A stretch of 64,000 nt of DNA from Acinetobacter lwoffii (lineage in GTDB: Bacteria; Pseudomonadota; Gammaproteobacteria; Pseudomonadales; Moraxellaceae). The stretch lies in the NCBI RefSeq assembly GCF_019343495.1, contig NZ_CP072549.1, positions 1,178,001-1,242,000 of the forward strand, given 5' to 3'. Below, one piece after another: positions 1-8,860 of this stretch. Under the pieces are notes generated by a model that was given only the letters and a program-made list of their open reading frames with translations, had not been told where the DNA came from and made no database searches. The first letter of the stretch is position 1; every line of letters starts with the position of its first letter. The position numbers were made by a program, and so were the translations under genes.

Positions 1-519
1 AATAAATATTTTATTACTTCCTTGGGTTGTGGGATCGCAGGTTATAAGGTAGAGGAAATTGCACCGATGTTTAAAGGCATCTCACGTAATGTGATTTTCC
101 CGCAATCTTTCCGTCCTTTTGTCGAAAAGCCGCTGCCAAAATTAAGCGCAAATTTTTTACATACCATATTCCGCGATTCGGTCATTTTAACTCCAGCCAG
201 CGATGAATTGATTGAAGAACTGCCTTTGACCGAAAATGAAAAAAGCTTGGCGAGAATTATTTTAAATACCCAGATCTATCCGACCGACAGCAATGGGCGG
301 GAACGTGTCTTTGAAATTGAAGATATCCTGCACAACCTGAATACCAAGCTGGTTGATTTTCAGAGCCATTCAGAAGGTGCCATGTTGTTTGGAGGCGTGA
401 TTTTAGCACTCCTAGAACTTTATAATATTAACGAGAAAGATTTTATCGATGTCTGGCAAGGCGAGCGAGAAATTGCGCCACCGAAACCGGAAAATAAAGC
501 GCGTAAAAGCATTCGTTAG
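1..519 (+). CDS. C-terminal part of an unrecognised protein (5' end outside window)
   Basis: The reading frame is open from the first base to a TAG stop, so the gene very likely begins before the window. A TTG at 22 could act as a start but has no Shine-Dalgarno sequence. The visible part is about 172 residues, soluble, with no signal peptide or membrane segment, and ends in a basic tail rich in Pro, Lys and Arg. I do not recognise the family. An intrinsic terminator follows directly, so this is the end of a transcription unit. Confidence 0.7.
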   Translation, partial: NKYFITSLGCGIAGYKVEEIAPMFKGISRNVIFPQSFRPFVEKPLPKLSANFLHTIFRDSVILTPASDELIEELPLTENEKSLARIILNTQIYPTDSNGRERVFEIEDILHNLNTKLVDFQSHSEGAMLFGGVILALLELYNINEKDFIDVWQGEREIAPPKPENKARKSIR

Positions 520-540
520 TGCTATCAAAATATCTTTCAA

Positions 541-570
541 AAAAGCCAATGTTTGAATTGGCTTTTTTTA
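541..570 (+). terminator. Intrinsic terminator
   Basis: An 8-bp stem (543-550 with 557-564) is followed by a run of T, just after the stop codon at 519. Confidence 0.85.
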
Positions 571-767
571 TGGGCGGCTAAAATGTCGAATATGAAATCA
601 ATCAGGTCTGGATTTTATTTTGATTGTTATTTAGAAAGCTTAAATATTTCGTTTGCTTTATCGAGAATAAAATTGAAAAAGATTTGGATCATTCGGGGTT
701 TTACTTTTTCTTACTCAGGAAGCTGCAAAAATGAAATATTGATCGCCAACTCCCTAAACACTTCCAC

Positions 768-798
768 AAAAAAAGCCATGATTTATCATAGCTTTTTG
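768..798 (-). terminator. Intrinsic terminator of the small minus-strand gene
   Basis: An imperfect hairpin with one C-A mismatch and T-rich flanks on both strands lies just past the stop of the gene that ends at 810. It may work in both directions. Confidence 0.65.
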
Positions 799-809
799 AG
801 TCTGATCAA

Positions 810-989
810 TTAGCGTTTACCCATTGAACGGCGAGTACCACGTGGCGGCATCCAGGTACGATCAGCATAACGCTGCGGTCTTGGTCTTAAATCTTCCAGA
901 ACTTCTTCTGCAGCATTTTGCTCTGCTTGCTTGATCGGGAAAGGTAAATTAACCAGGGGCTTTTTTTTGGGAGGAGTTTGGGTGCTCAT
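810..989 (-). CDS. Small basic hypothetical protein
   Basis: A short protein of 59 residues from the ATG at 989; a GTG at 998 would add three. It is rich in Pro, Lys and Arg. The N-terminal stretch resembles a disordered tail, and the C-terminus carries an Arg-rich segment with WMPPRG. No domain or membrane segment is visible and I cannot name a function. The terminator just downstream on the same strand and the non-repetitive composition support a real gene. Confidence 0.6.
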   Translation of the reverse strand: MSTQTPPKKKPLVNLPFPIKQAEQNAAEEVLEDLRPRPQRYADRTWMPPRGTRRSMGKR

Positions 990-998
990 GTGATTCAC

Positions 999-1439
999 TC
1001 AATAATATATGCAGCTATTGTACAAAAAAACTCAGTCGACTGGGTAGCAGGATCTTGGATAAATTCATATGCTCTTGTTTTGGAAAAATAAAAAACAATC
1101 CCATGATGGTAAATGCTTGAAGTAATGCAGCCTAAAATTCCCCTAAACTCTCCTCTATATCTTCAATGATAAAAATTCATTCAATTGAAATTTTAACGCT
1201 CTCAAGAGCAAATTTTCTTCACTTTTATACTTAAGCTAGTAGGGCAAAAGTAATTATTTTTACATCCTATGCACTTCTTAAAAATCAAGAGATACAAACA
1301 AGAAATATACATAAGTTACCAATCTCAACCATCGATTAACTTTTGACCTGTTGTTCTATAACTGAATTTTTTAATGTAATTCACATAATTAGTTAACTAG
1401 AAAAACGAATAAACAAACTGGACATGGAGTTCCAAATCA
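999..1439. other. Intergenic region upstream of the OmpW-like gene
   Basis: About 440 bases of AT-rich sequence between two divergent genes. I see no convincing gene, RNA or repeat. Promoters for both neighbours should lie here, but no clear -35/-10 pair stands out. Confidence 0.5.
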
Positions 1440-2516
1440 ATGAAAACATTGCTGGCATGTATGGCAGGCCTAGCCACTTTACCTATGGTCGCGCATGCAG
1501 ATTCCCCTTATTTTAGCTTGCAAGATGGAGATGGCTTTAAGCGCTTTTCGGTATCGGTCGGTGCATTGCATGTGATGCCGCAAGGTAAGGCCCAACCATT
1601 TAAAGTGAATACTGCTGTCGAAAACGGTAAAAGTTATAGAAACGGTGCTATCAGTGTTGATACGGTCGTCAATAATCTTGATCCTTCTGTCGATCAGAGA
1701 ACAGTGAAAGGATTATTAGAAGGGATTGGCTTCTTCACTGGAGGTACATTACCAGCGGATATCAGTGGAACCACTCAAATCAATGGTCTGTCTGAATGGG
1801 ATAATCCAGGTACCGGTCTGACAGCGGATGATGTCACGACTTTAGGCATTATGACCAACTACTACTTTACCGATAATATTTCATTTGAAATGAAAGCAGG
1901 CATTCCGCCCAAGGTTGATCTGCAAGGTAAAGGTAAAATCTATGCACCGTTCTCGGGAACAGCAACCCCTACTCTGGGCAATATTGAACTTCCTATCGAT
2001 ATTATACTGAAGAAAGACATCGAGATTACTGATCTGGAAGCTTATGGGCCGGCGGCTTCTGCCCGCGCATGGACACCTGCCTTTGAATTCCAGTATCACT
2101 TTGGTAAAACCGGGGTCAATAAATTCCGGCCTTATGTCGGCTTAGGTGTCATGTATGCCTATTTCAATGAACTGGAAATTAACTCACGTACCGAGCAAGA
2201 CCTGATTGCTGCCGGACATATGATTGCCAATATCAAGGAAGGAAAAGCTGGTGCTTCTCTGGATGGCACGCCAAGTTCAGCCAACCCGAAAGTTGATCTG
2301 GAAGCATCCGATGCTTTCGCGCCTGTGGCCACGGTCGGCTTTAGCTATGACTTTAATGAAACCTGGTTTGCAGTCGGTTCAGTCTCTTATGCACATCTGA
2401 AAAATGACACGACAATTACAGTGACAGATGCAAATCTAGGTGAGCTGATTCGCTCTAAAGCCGATATTGAAGTCAATCCGATTCTGGCCTATGCTGGGAT
2501 CGGGATGCGTTTCTAA
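1440..2516 (+). CDS. OmpW-like outer membrane protein
   Basis: A 358-residue protein with a signal peptide (hydrophobic stretch after Lys2, cleavage expected after AHA near residue 20) and a C-terminal Phe, typical of beta-barrel outer membrane proteins. The second half has OmpW-family features: a TLGIMTNYYFTDNISFE strand near residue 140, then PAFEFQYHFG, FRPYVGLGVMYAYF and a C-terminal AYAGIGMRF. OmpW proteins form small eight-stranded barrels with a hydrophobic channel. This one is longer than the usual 200-220 residues, with extra sequence after the signal peptide and in the loops. GGAGT at about 1427 is a fair ribosome site. It is a single-gene unit with its own terminator. The transported substrate cannot be inferred. 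Confidence 0.8.
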   Translation: MKTLLACMAGLATLPMVAHADSPYFSLQDGDGFKRFSVSVGALHVMPQGKAQPFKVNTAVENGKSYRNGAISVDTVVNNLDPSVDQRTVKGLLEGIGFFTGGTLPADISGTTQINGLSEWDNPGTGLTADDVTTLGIMTNYYFTDNISFEMKAGIPPKVDLQGKGKIYAPFSGTATPTLGNIELPIDIILKKDIEITDLEAYGPAASARAWTPAFEFQYHFGKTGVNKFRPYVGLGVMYAYFNELEINSRTEQDLIAAGHMIANIKEGKAGASLDGTPSSANPKVDLEASDAFAPVATVGFSYDFNETWFAVGSVSYAHLKNDTTITVTDANLGELIRSKADIEVNPILAYAGIGMRF

Positions 2517-2538
2517 GTTTAAAACCCGATATTTGATT

Positions 2539-2561
2539 AAACGGCTTCGGCCGTTTTTTTT
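2539..2561 (+). terminator. Intrinsic terminator of the OmpW-like gene
   Basis: GC-rich stem around a TTCG tetraloop followed by eight T. Confidence 0.9.
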
Positions 2562-2672
2562 AGGCTTAATATATTGATAAAAAAAAATTATCTTTTGATC
2601 AATATTTATTTAATCGCCTCTATTGCTTGAATCGAATACTATACATATCAACTTTATAGGCATGAATGACGT

Positions 2673-3887
2673 ATGGCTGACAGTCAATTTTCCAAAGCTC
2701 TTATTTTTATGCTGATTGGCTCCGCCATCATTTTAGCACTGTCATTGGGTGTACGTCATGCCTTTGGCCTGTATCTGGTACCGATGAGCGAAGAGTTTGG
2801 CTGGGGTCATAATGTTTTTAGCTTGGCCATTGCCATGCAAAACCTGATCTGGGGTGCAGTTCAGCCAATTACCGGGGCATTTGCCGATAAATATGGCAGC
2901 AAGATTGTGGTAGCTGTAGGCGGAGCCTTATACGCAATCGGTCTACTCTTGATGGCAGTCAGCTCGACTGGATTATTGCTTAATCTGAGTGTAGGGTTAA
3001 TTCTAGGTCTCGCCCTGTCAGCTACGTCATTTCCGGTGTTATTGTCTGCAGTTGGACGTGCTGCCCCACCAGAAAAGCGCAGTTTGGCGATGGGAATTGC
3101 CAGTGCGGCCGGGTCTTTTGGTCAGTTTATCATGCTGCCTTCGACCCTGTTGCTATTACAGAATGTTGGCTGGTCAGCGGCGCTGGTGGTTAGTTCCATT
3201 TTAATTGCATTGATTGTGCCATTGGCTTGGATGCTGAAAGCACCGATGTATGTTCATCCCAACGCAGCCGCTACCTCCAATAAAGTCTCACTCAGTTTTA
3301 AACAGATTCTGGTGGTGGTGAAAAATCATAAACCCTTCTGGTTTCTGGCCATGGGCTTTTTTGTTTGTGGTTTTCAGGTCGTTTTTATTGGCATCCACCT
3401 GCCGGGCTATCTGATCGATCATGGTTTTAATGCCACAACCGGTACGATTTTCTTAGCCTTAGTGGGTCTGTTTAATGTGGTAGGCACCTATACGGCCGGC
3501 TGGCTCGGTGGAAAATATTCCAAACCGCATCTGCTAATGGGATTATATGCCCTGCGTGGAATTGCGATTATTGCCTTTCTCATGCTGCCTCTCAGCACAT
3601 GGACAGTCTATAGCTTTGGTGTCATTATGGGATTACTCTGGTTATCGACCGTTCCGCTGACCAATGGCATTGTAGCGAATATGTTCGGGGTGAAATATCT
3701 GACCATGCTCAGTGGCATCGTGTTCTTTACCCATCAGGTTGGCTCGTTTTTCGGTGGCTGGCTCGGTGGAGTCAACCATGATTTAAGCGGCAATTATAAT
3801 GCGGTGTGGATGCTATCCATTGTCCTCAGCATTTTTGGCGTACTGGTGCATTTCTGGGTCAATGAGGAGCAAATCGTCCATGACTGA
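2673..3887 (+). CDS. MFS transporter, oxalate/formate-antiporter or monocarboxylate type
   Basis: A 404-residue inner membrane protein with about 12 hydrophobic helices. The first helix ends in SLGVRHAFGLY, the GxRxxFG pattern common in MFS carriers related to oxalate/formate and monocarboxylate transporters. GAFADKYGSK near residue 65 is the MFS loop 2-3 signature, and a long hydrophilic loop lies near residue 195. The substrate is unknown. The 3' end overlaps the next small gene by 8 bases, and a TauD-like dioxygenase follows 300 bases on. There is no strong ribosome site before the ATG, so the start is less certain than the fold. Confidence 0.8.
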   Translation: MADSQFSKALIFMLIGSAIILALSLGVRHAFGLYLVPMSEEFGWGHNVFSLAIAMQNLIWGAVQPITGAFADKYGSKIVVAVGGALYAIGLLLMAVSSTGLLLNLSVGLILGLALSATSFPVLLSAVGRAAPPEKRSLAMGIASAAGSFGQFIMLPSTLLLLQNVGWSAALVVSSILIALIVPLAWMLKAPMYVHPNAAATSNKVSLSFKQILVVVKNHKPFWFLAMGFFVCGFQVVFIGIHLPGYLIDHGFNATTGTIFLALVGLFNVVGTYTAGWLGGKYSKPHLLMGLYALRGIAIIAFLMLPLSTWTVYSFGVIMGLLWLSTVPLTNGIVANMFGVKYLTMLSGIVFFTHQVGSFFGGWLGGVNHDLSGNYNAVWMLSIVLSIFGVLVHFWVNEEQIVHD

Positions 3888-4014
3888 TTCTCTACTGAAA
3901 CTCAAACTCTCGATTGTGGTGGCAATCCTGCTTTTACTGGCTTTGTCGATTGGACTGTGGTTACAAACCCCTCAGCTGTTTGAATATTTTAATCAGGCTT
4001 TCTGCGCACACTAA
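3880..4014 (+). CDS. 44-residue single-span membrane protein overlapping the MFS gene
   Basis: The ATG overlaps the last 8 bases of the MFS gene in another frame, with GAGGAG about 10 bases upstream, a good ribosome site lying within the MFS gene. The product has a short charged N-terminus (MTDSLLKLKL), one hydrophobic helix of about 20 residues, and a short polar tail ending in CAH. The overlap suggests translational coupling, so it may be an accessory subunit of the transporter; that is inference. A hairpin at 4016-4036 follows but lacks a T run. Confidence 0.6.
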   Translation: MTDSLLKLKLSIVVAILLLLALSIGLWLQTPQLFEYFNQAFCAH

Positions 4015-4192
4015 TCTGCTGAAATATCCTCAGCAGAAAATGCGCAATCCATCGCAGAATAAGTTAAATGTTTTAAAATCAACTAAATATTAAAAATATT
4101 AGATTATTCATAAACTTATCATTTCTTTTGATTTTATTTCAGTCCGGAATTTTCTTAGATTCTCATCAACAAGAAAATTCTGAGACTTTATA

Positions 4193-5158
4193 ATGACCAG
4201 CTTAACCCAACTTTCACAAGCCATTCATGATGCCCCACGCTGGCATCAGCCAGATCAATTGCAACATCCGGATGAAATAAAAATTGTACCGCAAGCTGAT
4301 CAGGCCTTAGGCGCAGTGGTCTATGGTCTGGATGCCCGTAAAGCCCAGTCATCCGAAACCATTCTAAAATTAAAACAGGCTCTGGCCGAGCATCTGATTT
4401 TGATCTTCAAACAGCAAAGTCTGGATGATTTACAGTATCTGGCGTTTTCAACTTATTTCGGTTCCATTTTCCGTCCAGGTGCAGATACACCGGTACTGGC
4501 TGCGCAGTCCGATAGCGGTGTTCCACCCGATGTCGTGCCGGTTTCCAATGCCGTCGATCAAGGCGATTATACTGGTCATGGTGAACTCACTCCACATGCC
4601 GATCATCAATGGACGCCTTTACCCTCTTTTGGTTCCTTACTCTATGCGATTGAACTACCTCAGGACGGCGGCCAGACCAGCTGGATCAACACCATTAAAG
4701 CCTATGATGCACTCGATGAAGCAACCAAGGTAGAGATCGATCAGCTGCAACTGATTACTTACAACCCTTTTGTGCGCCGTCAAAAAACTAAAGATCAGGC
4801 TGTTGATCAAGGTTACGGTAATAGTCCGCTGTACCGCTTTAAAGATCAGCCCATATTAAGTCATGCCTATCCACATCCACTGGTGCGTACCCATCCTGAA
4901 TCTGGCCGTAAAGCGCTTTGGCTAAACACGCATACCGAAGTCGAGCTGGTCAATTATGATGATCAGGCTGGCAGCCAACTGATCGCAACATTACGTGAGC
5001 ATATTTCAAAACCTGAGTTCGCTTACGAACATCACTGGGAAATTGGCGATATCGTGTTCTGGGATAATCAGGTGACTTTGCACTCCCGCCGTCCATTCCC
5101 GGCTGATCAGCGCCGTTTATTAAAACGCATCAGTCTGGCGGGTAGCCGTCCGTTTTAG
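4193..5158 (+). CDS. TauD/TfdA-family 2-oxoglutarate-dependent dioxygenase
   Basis: A 321-residue non-haem iron enzyme. The iron triad is visible: His135 and Asp137 in PHADHQW, and His297 in WDNQVTLHSRR. Arg308 in the following segment is placed to bind the 2-oxoglutarate carboxylate. Family members hydroxylate small acids such as taurine, alkyl sulfates or 2,4-D, releasing succinate and CO2. No sulfonate ABC transporter genes are adjacent, so assignment to taurine is not supported. The upstream MFS carrier could import the substrate, but the genes are separated by 178 bases. It is followed by a terminator. Confidence 0.85.
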   Translation: MTSLTQLSQAIHDAPRWHQPDQLQHPDEIKIVPQADQALGAVVYGLDARKAQSSETILKLKQALAEHLILIFKQQSLDDLQYLAFSTYFGSIFRPGADTPVLAAQSDSGVPPDVVPVSNAVDQGDYTGHGELTPHADHQWTPLPSFGSLLYAIELPQDGGQTSWINTIKAYDALDEATKVEIDQLQLITYNPFVRRQKTKDQAVDQGYGNSPLYRFKDQPILSHAYPHPLVRTHPESGRKALWLNTHTEVELVNYDDQAGSQLIATLREHISKPEFAYEHHWEIGDIVFWDNQVTLHSRRPFPADQRRLLKRISLAGSRPF

Positions 5159-5230
5159 AAATGAGAAAATCAGAATAACAAGAAAGGTCATTACAACCTT
5201 CGATAATAATGACTCACATGTAAATCCTCT

Positions 5231-5268
5231 ACCATTGAGACTTTGACCGGCCCAATGGTTTTTTATTT
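5231..5268 (+). terminator. Probable terminator of the dioxygenase gene
   Basis: A 7-bp stem (5231-5237 with 5253-5259) and a long loop, followed by a T-rich tail. Confidence 0.55.
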
Positions 5269-5437
5269 TCTCGAATAATAAAACTATCTAACTCTGAATA
5301 TAAGTATAGATAGTAAACTCCTTAACAAAACAAAGCGCCTATTTACTTTTCCTCACCTAATCTGCCTAGTGTATTTTCCTTTTTCTGCTTAGCTTATTAG
5401 AAAATCAGCAACAAACCTATGGAAAGAGGAAACGACA

Positions 5438-5767
5438 ATGAATCAGCTTCAATTTTCAGATTGTGTTCAAACCTGTATGAACTGTTCCCTGGCCTGTGCC
5501 AACTGTGCCAGTGCCTGTCTTAAAGAAGAAGATCTGGAGATGATGCGGGAGTGTATCCAGCGCTGTCTGGACTGTGCAGATATCTGTCAGTTGTGTGCCC
5601 GTATGGAACAAAAGCAATCTCCATTCATGCATGAAATATGTGAACTTTGTGCGAAAGCCTGTGACTACTGTGTAGAAGAATGTGGTCATCATGAAGATGA
5701 ACATTGTCAGCAATGTGCCGAAGCATGCCGCCGCTGTGCTGAAGAATGCCGAAAAATGGCGGCTTAA
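5438..5767 (+). CDS. Cys-rich four-helix-bundle copper-storage-like protein (DUF326)
   Basis: A 109-residue protein with 21 cysteines, spaced mostly as CxxC and CxxxC along predicted helices: Cys9, 13, 16, 20, 23, 27, then 39-53, 68-82 and 90-104. This is the pattern of the DUF326/Csp family, whose members bind many Cu(I) ions inside a four-helix bundle. There is no signal peptide, so it would be cytosolic, like Csp3 rather than Csp1. His85, His86 and His89 add further possible metal ligands. A strong ribosome site (AGAGGAAACG) precedes the ATG. No copper pump or sensor gene is adjacent. The family is clear; metal binding is inferred from the family. Confidence 0.85.
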   Translation: MNQLQFSDCVQTCMNCSLACANCASACLKEEDLEMMRECIQRCLDCADICQLCARMEQKQSPFMHEICELCAKACDYCVEECGHHEDEHCQQCAEACRRCAEECRKMAA

Positions 5768-5811
5768 AAATTCGATTTGATCAACTTGACTGACTTAATC
5801 ACTTCCAATAA

Positions 5812-5842
5812 AAAAACCGCAAGTGAAGACTTGCGGTTTTTC
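5812..5842. terminator. Bidirectional terminator between the Cys-rich gene and sthA
   Basis: An 11-bp stem with A-rich and T-rich flanks between convergent genes. Confidence 0.9.
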
Positions 5843-5863
5843 TGTCTAAGTCAAATATCTCAC

Positions 5864-7279
5864 TTAGAATAAACGGTTCATACCATTCAGTGTGGCTACA
5901 CGATACGCTTCAGCCATAGTCGGATAGTTAAACGTGGTTTCTACGAAGTACTTGATGGTATTGTTCGGGCTGTTCATGACTGCCTGACCAATATGGATAA
6001 TTTCAGAGGCATTATTACCGAAGCAATGTACACCCAAAACTTCCAGTGTTTCACGATGGAACAGAATCTTTAATTCGCCCATAGTATCTCCGGTAATCTG
6101 TGCACGTGCCAAATGACGGAATGATGCCTGACCGACTTCATACGGAATCTTTTCTTCAGTCAGCTGCTGTTCAGTCTTACCAATCGAAGAAATCTCAGGA
6201 ATGGTATAAATCCCGGTTGGAATATCAGTCACCGGCGCAACGTCTTTCTCGCCGCTCATATTGGCACCCGCGCAACGACCTTGGTCATAGGCAGCAGAGG
6301 CTAGTGAAGGCCAACCGATTACATCACCGGCAGCGTAGATATTTTCTACTTCAGTCTGATATTGATCATTCACAGTCAATTGACCACGGCTGTTCGGTTT
6401 CAGGCCGACATTTTCAAGGCCTAGACCATCGGTATTGCCTGAACGGCCATTACACCACAAAATCGCGTCGGCTTTAATTTTCTTGCCGCTTTGCGTGTGC
6501 ATCACCACATGGTCGTCAAATGTTTCTAAAAAGTCGATCTGTTCATTATGACGAATCAGCACACCCTGTTCACGCAAGTGATAAGACAGCGCATCAGAGA
6601 TTTCATCATCAAGATAGCTTAAAAGTTTGTGTTGGGTGTTGATCAGGTCAACTTTATGTCCCAAACCAATAAAGATCGAGGCATATTCACAACCGATTAC
6701 ACCTGCGCCATAAATGATGATTTTCTGGATGGAATAGTCCAGATCCAGAATTTTGTCTGAATCAAATACACGTGGATGATTAAAATCAAGAATGTCTGGA
6801 CGATATGGACGCGAGCCGCTGGCAATGACCAGTTGCTTAAACATCAGCGTTTCTTTAATGCCATCTGGGTTAAATACAAAAATGGTATTTTGATCCTGAA
6901 TGTAGGCACGACCATGATAAATATCAATTTTATTGCGGTCGTAGAAACGTGAATGTGTATCTACTTGTTGTTGAATAACTTTATGTGCATGACGCAACAC
7001 TTGCTTCATAGTGAACTGCTTCCAGTCCCCAACTTTTTGAAACAGTGGATCACGTTGATAACGGATAATACTGGATACTGTTTGACGCAATGCTTTACTT
7101 GGAATCGTACCGACATGGGTACAGTTACCACCCAGCTGTTCACGCATCTCAACGATTGCAACACGCTTACCAGATTTGGCAAGTTTCATTGCCGCGCCTT
7201 CGCCCGCAGGGCCCGAACCTAGAACTACCGCATCATATTTAACGAAAGTCCCACTAACGACCTCTTTTTTACGTGGCAT
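5864..7279 (-). CDS. sthA: Soluble pyridine nucleotide transhydrogenase
   Basis: A 471-residue cytosolic flavoprotein that transfers hydride between NADPH and NAD+, balancing the two pools. The FAD-binding [10 protein letters not shown] is at residues 22-31. The segment [14 protein letters not shown] is diagnostic: related disulfide reductases have two cysteines here (CxxxxC), whereas SthA has lost the second. A second dinucleotide motif, GAGVIGCE, lies near residue 190, and the C-terminal dimerisation domain is complete. The ATG has a GAGGAG ribosome site. It diverges from lipA. Confidence 0.95.
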   Translation of the reverse strand: MPRKKEVVSGTFVKYDAVVLGSGPAGEGAAMKLAKSGKRVAIVEMREQLGGNCTHVGTIPSKALRQTVSSIIRYQRDPLFQKVGDWKQFTMKQVLRHAHKVIQQQVDTHSRFYDRNKIDIYHGRAYIQDQNTIFVFNPDGIKETLMFKQLVIASGSRPYRPDILDFNHPRVFDSDKILDLDYSIQKIIIYGAGVIGCEYASIFIGLGHKVDLINTQHKLLSYLDDEISDALSYHLREQGVLIRHNEQIDFLETFDDHVVMHTQSGKKIKADAILWCNGRSGNTDGLGLENVGLKPNSRGQLTVNDQYQTEVENIYAAGDVIGWPSLASAAYDQGRCAGANMSGEKDVAPVTDIPTGIYTIPEISSIGKTEQQLTEEKIPYEVGQASFRHLARAQITGDTMGELKILFHRETLEVLGVHCFGNNASEIIHIGQAVMNSPNNTIKYFVETTFNYPTMAEAYRVATLNGMNRLF

Positions 7280-7492
7280 TCAACGCTCCTCAAAATTAAA
7301 AAATTCACTTTAATCTACACTCTTATTATGACGTAAATCCTGTTGATTTGGTGTATTTAACTCACATATATTGCTTGATAAGAACATTTTTTAAATGAAT
7401 ACCCCTTTTTGCCCTATTTAGAACGAAGTCCGTTATAATAACTGCGCTATCTTTGAGTATCTCCCCCTTCAAAAACAGTGGAAAAGTTGAAT

Positions 7493-8506
7493 ATGTCTGA
7501 AAACCGTAAACCTGAACAGGGCGTCAAACTTCGCGGTGCGGAAAAAGTTGCCCGCATTCCTGTAAAAGTTGTTCCTACGGTTGAAACGCCACGCAAGCCG
7601 GACTGGATCCGGGTGAAAATGGCGGCACCTGAAGAAGTTCAACGTATTAAAACCACATTACGTCAGCAAAAATTACATACGGTGTGCGAAGAAGCCGCCT
7701 GTCCAAACCTGCCTGAATGTTTTGGTGGCGGTACTGCGACCTTTATGATTATGGGTGATATCTGTACCCGTCGCTGTCCATTCTGTGATGTGGCTCATGG
7801 CCGTCCAAATGCACTGGATGCAGATGAACCGCGTCATATGGCTGAGACCATTGCCAACCTGGGTTTGAAATATGCGGTAATCACTTCGGTAGACCGTGAT
7901 GATTTACTGGATGGCGGTGCACAGCATTTTGTCGATTGTATTAAAGAAGCACGTGCTCTAAGCCCAAATACCTTACTCGAAATTCTGGTGCCGGACTTCC
8001 GTGGCCGTATGGATATCGCGCTGCGTATCATGACTGAATGTCCGCCGGATGTGTTTAACCACAATATCGAAACTGTACCGCGTTTATATAAAGCCATGCG
8101 TCCAGGTTCTGACTATCAGCACTCTTTAAACCTGCTAAAAATGTTTAAAGAATACTGCCCGGACGTACCAACCAAATGTGGTCTCATGGTCGGTATTGGT
8201 GAAACTGAAGAAGAAGTGCTTGCTCTGCTTGATGATTTACATGCGCATGGCGTGGATTATGTGACGATTGGTCAGTATTTGCAGCCTTCAAAAGAACATG
8301 CAGCGATTGACCGCTTCGTAACACCTGAAGAATTCGAGCATTATACCGAACATGGCCAAAAACTGGGCTTCCGTAATATCTGGGCAGCACCAATGGTTCG
8401 TTCAAGCTACTTTGCCGACCGCCAATACAATGGCGAACCTGTACCAGCAGTGCGCCGTAAAGTGGATCCTGCCAAGAAAATTGCAGTTCAGGCCATTGAA
8501 GCTTAA
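7493..8506 (+). CDS. lipA: Lipoyl synthase
   Basis: A 337-residue radical-SAM enzyme that inserts two sulfur atoms into octanoyl-lipoyl domains. Both iron-sulfur clusters are visible: the auxiliary cluster Cys65, Cys70 and Cys76 ([12 protein letters not shown]) and the SAM cluster Cys91, Cys95 and Cys98 (CTRRCPFC). The ATG at 7493 is preferred over the in-frame GTG at 7478, because GGAAAAG precedes it at correct spacing while nothing precedes the GTG. A TATAAT lies at 7434. lipB is not adjacent. It is a single-gene unit with a strong terminator. Confidence 0.95.
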   Translation: MSENRKPEQGVKLRGAEKVARIPVKVVPTVETPRKPDWIRVKMAAPEEVQRIKTTLRQQKLHTVCEEAACPNLPECFGGGTATFMIMGDICTRRCPFCDVAHGRPNALDADEPRHMAETIANLGLKYAVITSVDRDDLLDGGAQHFVDCIKEARALSPNTLLEILVPDFRGRMDIALRIMTECPPDVFNHNIETVPRLYKAMRPGSDYQHSLNLLKMFKEYCPDVPTKCGLMVGIGETEEEVLALLDDLHAHGVDYVTIGQYLQPSKEHAAIDRFVTPEEFEHYTEHGQKLGFRNIWAAPMVRSSYFADRQYNGEPVPAVRRKVDPAKKIAVQAIEA

Positions 8507-8528
8507 TCCTGTTTAAACTAATGAAATA

Positions 8529-8557
8529 AAAGCCCTCTCTTGTAGAGGGCTTTTTTA
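8529..8557 (+). terminator. Intrinsic terminator of lipA
   Basis: Eight-bp GC-rich stem around CTTGT, followed by seven T. Confidence 0.9.
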
Positions 8558-8860
8558 TCTCTTCAATTTAAATCTTTACTGAGTGTTAAACCCTATTTTT
8601 TATTTTAGATAAGATTAAGTCATTACTTATCTTCACATTTCTTTGCGCGTTCTCACTTGAAGAATGAGCATTTTTCAAACAATCTCAGAAATAGATGAAA
8701 GATTTAAAAATATCGTTGTAAGACTTGAAAACGATCATTCTCACACGTGCAATGCTGAACCTGTCCGATCCTCAAGCGACAAAAAAATGAATGAACTGTG
8801 ACAAAAATTCTATGAGATCCCCGTATAGGCAGCGTTGTATAAATCTGGAGAACTATAACA
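8558..8860. other. Intergenic region upstream of fadE
   Basis: About 300 bases without a gene. It contains only small, weak inverted repeats (for example around 8650-8675). The fadE promoter is expected here, but I could not identify it. Confidence 0.4.

Noticed and set aside
553..813. An 86-residue plus-strand reading frame
   Set aside because: It starts inside a terminator hairpin, has no ribosome site and overlaps the terminator of the opposite gene.
4016..4036. A hairpin after the 44-residue gene as a terminator
   Set aside because: It has a 7-bp stem but A, not T, follows, so intrinsic termination is unlikely on this strand.
8640..8760. Small repeated TTCTCA/TGAGAA-like words upstream of fadE
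   Set aside because: The repeats are short and irregular and do not form a convincing operator.
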